Shown piece after piece: positions 5,381 to 7,514 of a stretch of DNA of 7,514 nt. A program made the position numbers and the translations under genes. This stretch comes from Campylobacterales bacterium (GTDB lineage Bacteria; Campylobacterota; Campylobacteria; Campylobacterales; QNZT01), in assembly GCA_027056215.1 (NCBI GenBank), contig JALULO010000217.1, forward strand, positions 1-7,514, written 5' to 3'. The notes under the pieces are model-generated. The model worked only from the letters and a program-made list of their open reading frames with translations, was not told the DNA's origin and did not search any database. Positions within the stretch are counted from its first letter, which is position 1; each line of letters starts with the position of its first letter.

Positions 5381-5890
5381 ATGGCAGTCGAAAAAGAGAG
5401 AAGAGACTTTCTTGGTATGGCGCTAGGTGGTTTTACCGCATTAGGCGGTATTGCTGCATTAGGTGCTGCTAAACATACTTGGGATCCACTTCCAAGTGTT
5501 AAAGCAGCGGGTTTTACAACGGTTGATCTAACTGAGATGAAACCAAATCAACTTGCAATTGAAAAATGGAGAGGGAAGCCTATATTTGTTTTGAAAAAAA
5601 CAGATAAGATGAAAAAAGATGATAGAGATATCATCATAGGCAAAGATAGATATTTTGTAGCGATCGGTCTTTGTACACATCTTGGTTGTATTCCTGCCTA
5701 TTATCCTGACAAGTTGAAATTTATCTGTGCATGTCATGGTGGACAATTTGATACAGCGGGAAGGGTACTTAAGTCACCTCCTCCGATCCCTTTGTATATA
5801 CCACCGTTTAAAATCGATGGTACAAAGCTTGTACTTGGCGAAGCAGGACCTGAGTTCAAAAAGATGAAAGCCTCTGGCTTAACAGTGTAA
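5381..5890 (+). CDS. petA: ubiquinol/menaquinol-cytochrome c reductase, Rieske iron-sulfur subunit
   Basis: This 169-residue Rieske protein carries electrons from quinol at the Qo site to cytochrome c in the bc complex. The N-terminus has a twin-arginine motif (ERRDFLG, R7-R8) and a Gly/Ala-rich hydrophobic segment (about 11-30), suggesting Tat export with the segment kept as membrane anchor. The cluster-binding boxes are CTHLGC (98-103) and CACHGG (116-121). By family comparison, C98, H100, C116 and H119 bind the [2Fe-2S] cluster and C103-C118 form the disulfide. The proline loop SPPPIPL (132-138) follows. The residues that hydrogen-bond the cluster in mitochondrial-type proteins (Ser and Tyr of CHGSxYD) are Gly121 and Phe123 here, which predicts a low midpoint potential and suits menaquinone. 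It is first in an operon with petB, separated by 10 bases. Confidence 0.95.
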   Translation: MAVEKERRDFLGMALGGFTALGGIAALGAAKHTWDPLPSVKAAGFTTVDLTEMKPNQLAIEKWRGKPIFVLKKTDKMKKDDRDIIIGKDRYFVAIGLCTHLGCIPAYYPDKLKFICACHGGQFDTAGRVLKSPPPIPLYIPPFKIDGTKLVLGEAGPEFKKMKASGLTV

Positions 5891-5900
5891 AGGAGGATAA

Positions 5901-7115
5901 ATGGCACATTTTGAAAAAGCGAAAAACATGCACGATTGGTTAAATCAACGCCTTGCGATTGATACACTCAGACGTGTTTTAGCAACTGAGTATTGGATCC
6001 CAAAAAATATTAACTTTTTATGGGCAATGGGTATGGTTCTTGCGATGACGTTTGGTATTTTACTGATTTCAGGAATTTTTCTTTTGATGTATTATAAACC
6101 GGATGTAAATCTTGCATTTGATTCTGTTAATTATACTATTATGAGTGAAGTAGGATATGGCTGGCTTTGGAGACACGTACATGGTGTAGCCGCATCTGTA
6201 ATATTTTTGATTATTTATATTCATATGTTTACCGGTATCTATTATGGTTCTTATAAAAAAGGACGTGAGATGATTTGGATCTCTGGTATGCTTCTTTTCG
6301 TATCATTTTCGGCAGAAGCATTTTCTGGTTATATGCTTCCATGGGGTCAGATGAGTTACTGGGCTGGTATGGTTATCACAAACTTATTTAGTTTTGGTTC
6401 ACTAAATCTGAATGGTGTTGTTGAATGGATTAGGGGTGATTATGTTCCTGGTGATGCATTTTTGACAAGATTTTTTATGTTGCACGTACTTTTAATGCCA
6501 CTTATTATTCTTGGATTAATAGTATTTCACTTTGGAACATTGAGAATCCCTCATGTTAATAACCAAGACGGTGAAGAAGTTGATTTTGATGTTGAATCAA
6601 AAAAATATTTAGCAGGTGATACTAAAAATGCTAAAGTTATTAGATTTCAATGGGATTTCTTGAGTAAAGATTTCTTTGTTCTTGGTATTTTCCTTATCTT
6701 CTTTTTCTATCTGGTATTTTATCATTTTGAATTTGCGATGGATCCAGTAAACTTTGATCCTGCAAATGGTCTTAAAACACCAACTCATATCTATCCTGAA
6801 TGGTATTTTTTATGGAGTTATGAGATTCTTAGACCGTTCTCCAAAAATATTGGTTTGATGGCATTTGGATTTGCGCAAGTAATCTTTTTCTTATTGCCAT
6901 TTCTGGATAGAAGTCCAAACGTTGCACCAGCAAATAGACGTGGATTGTTCGCTGTCTGGTTTTGGGTTTTGTTGATAGATATGATCGTGCTGTCAGTTAT
7001 GGGTAAAGTACCTCCTCAGGGTGTATATACTACGATTGGGCTTTATGCAGCGCTTACATTTATAGGGTTATGGATTTTATTACCAATCATAACTTTATTA
7101 GAGAAGAAAAAGTAG
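5901..7115 (+). CDS. petB: quinol-cytochrome c reductase, cytochrome b subunit
   Basis: This 404-residue integral membrane cytochrome b has the N- and C-terminal parts fused in one chain, unlike split b6 and subunit IV. About eight membrane helices are visible. Haem ligands are H94 and H108 on helix B (14 apart) and H195 and H210 on helix D (15 apart, the spacing known from cytochrome b6, versus 14 in mitochondrial cytochrome b). Other hallmarks are GYMLPWGQMSYWAGMVITNL (143-162), the Qo-site PEWY (299-302) and LRPFSKNIGLMAFGFAQ near helix F. The C-terminal MGKVPPQGVY also resembles b6f-type chains. It oxidises quinol at the Qo site with PetA and reduces quinone at the inner site. AGGAGG (5891-5896) lies four bases before the ATG. 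petA ends 10 bases upstream and petC begins 10 bases downstream, so this is one operon. Confidence 0.96.
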   Translation: MAHFEKAKNMHDWLNQRLAIDTLRRVLATEYWIPKNINFLWAMGMVLAMTFGILLISGIFLLMYYKPDVNLAFDSVNYTIMSEVGYGWLWRHVHGVAASVIFLIIYIHMFTGIYYGSYKKGREMIWISGMLLFVSFSAEAFSGYMLPWGQMSYWAGMVITNLFSFGSLNLNGVVEWIRGDYVPGDAFLTRFFMLHVLLMPLIILGLIVFHFGTLRIPHVNNQDGEEVDFDVESKKYLAGDTKNAKVIRFQWDFLSKDFFVLGIFLIFFFYLVFYHFEFAMDPVNFDPANGLKTPTHIYPEWYFLWSYEILRPFSKNIGLMAFGFAQVIFFLLPFLDRSPNVAPANRRGLFAVWFWVLLIDMIVLSVMGKVPPQGVYTTIGLYAALTFIGLWILLPIITLLEKKK

Positions 7116-7119
7116 GAGG
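7114..7119 (+). promoter_or_regulatory. petC ribosome binding site overlapping the petB stop
   Basis: AGGAGG begins inside the TAG stop of petB (7113-7115) and lies six bases before the petC ATG. Terminating ribosomes would cover it, which suggests coupled synthesis of the two subunits. Confidence 0.8.
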
Positions 7120-7125
7120 TGCTGA

Positions 7126-7514
7126 ATGAATAAAGAATTAAAAATTTTAGCGGTTGTTGTATTTTTTACATTGGTAACGTATTGGGGAGTTGAGCCATTT
7201 GCCCACTCTCAGATGCATAAACACGTAGAAGATGAAAATTTTGCATATAAAGATTTACCTGCACTTAAAGTTAAAGGTGATCCAGCAAAAGGTAAAGAAC
7301 TAGTTATGGGAGCCGGTGCTTGTACTGGTTGTCATGGAATCAAAGCAGAGGGTATCGCAGCACCTATGGATGCAAGTACTGCTGCATCTAGTTATGGTGT
7401 AAATCCACCAGATTTAAGTCATGTAGGAGCTCTTTTAGATGATCGTTTTTTAGCGGCACTTATTAAAAATCCAACACATGCACTTAAACTTGAACATAAG
7501 TTCAATGATAGCAG
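7126..7514 (+). CDS. petC: quinol-cytochrome c reductase, cytochrome c subunit, 3' partial
   Basis: The window holds the first 129 codons and the gene runs off the right edge. The protein starts MNKELKILAVVVFFTLVTYW, a single hydrophobic segment (about 5-21) followed by GVEPFAHSQMH. It has no signal-peptidase-type site, so it is probably a membrane anchor with the rest in the periplasm. One haem c motif is seen, CTGCH at 66-70, preceded by GDPAKGKELVMGAGA, a cytochrome c class I-like entry. Campylobacterota PetC proteins are usually dihaem; a second CxxCH would lie beyond this window and cannot be confirmed. It takes electrons from the Rieske cluster and passes them to soluble cytochrome c or a terminal oxidase. 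The gene is the third of the pet operon and is translated from a strong AGGAGG. Confidence 0.93.
   Translation, partial: MNKELKILAVVVFFTLVTYWGVEPFAHSQMHKHVEDENFAYKDLPALKVKGDPAKGKELVMGAGACTGCHGIKAEGIAAPMDASTAASSYGVNPPDLSHVGALLDDRFLAALIKNPTHALKLEHKFNDS

Overview
The window looks like chromosomal DNA of a Campylobacterota (epsilonproteobacterial) species, most likely a free-living sulfur or hydrogen oxidiser of the Sulfurimonas type. The reasons are the AT-rich composition, the petABC set with a single-chain cytochrome b and a PetC that keeps its N-terminal membrane anchor, a stand-alone FlhB C-terminal-domain protein, and promoters with a clear TATAAT but no recognisable -35. The genus is inference. 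The content is mostly housekeeping; I see no phage, CRISPR, toxin or defence genes.

Layout. (1) Positions 1-1512 (+): the 3' part of a PAS-GGDEF-EAL signalling protein that runs off the left edge. Its GGDEF half is degenerate and its EAL half looks catalytically intact, so it probably degrades cyclic di-GMP. (2) Positions 1509-3120 (-): a tightly overlapping operon transcribed leftward, ribE (riboflavin synthase), pgeF (laccase-domain peptidoglycan editing factor) and an flhX-like gene. It ends convergently with the EAL gene, and the four bases TTAA serve both stop codons. (3) Positions 3121-3387: a divergent intergenic region with two closely spaced candidate promoters and a 174-bp nested inverted repeat upstream of mnmG. 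(4) Positions 3388-5280 (+): mnmG, the tRNA U34 modification enzyme. (5) Positions 5281-7514 (+): a promoter followed by petA (Rieske), petB (cytochrome b) and the start of petC (cytochrome c), together the quinol:cytochrome c oxidoreductase. petC runs off the right edge.

How they work together. The pet genes form one respiratory complex: quinol is oxidised at the Qo site formed by PetB and PetA, and electrons pass to the c-type haems of PetC. The Rieske protein lacks the Ser and Tyr that raise cluster potential in mitochondrial-type complexes, which fits a menaquinone chain. RibE makes riboflavin, the precursor of the FAD that MnmG binds, but no regulatory link is visible. The EAL protein and the FlhX-like protein both touch motility, but they lie on opposite strands and are not an operon.

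The least explained structure is the 174-bp nested inverted repeat at 3173-3346. It sits within a stretch whose + strand is rich in G+T across both divergent genes.
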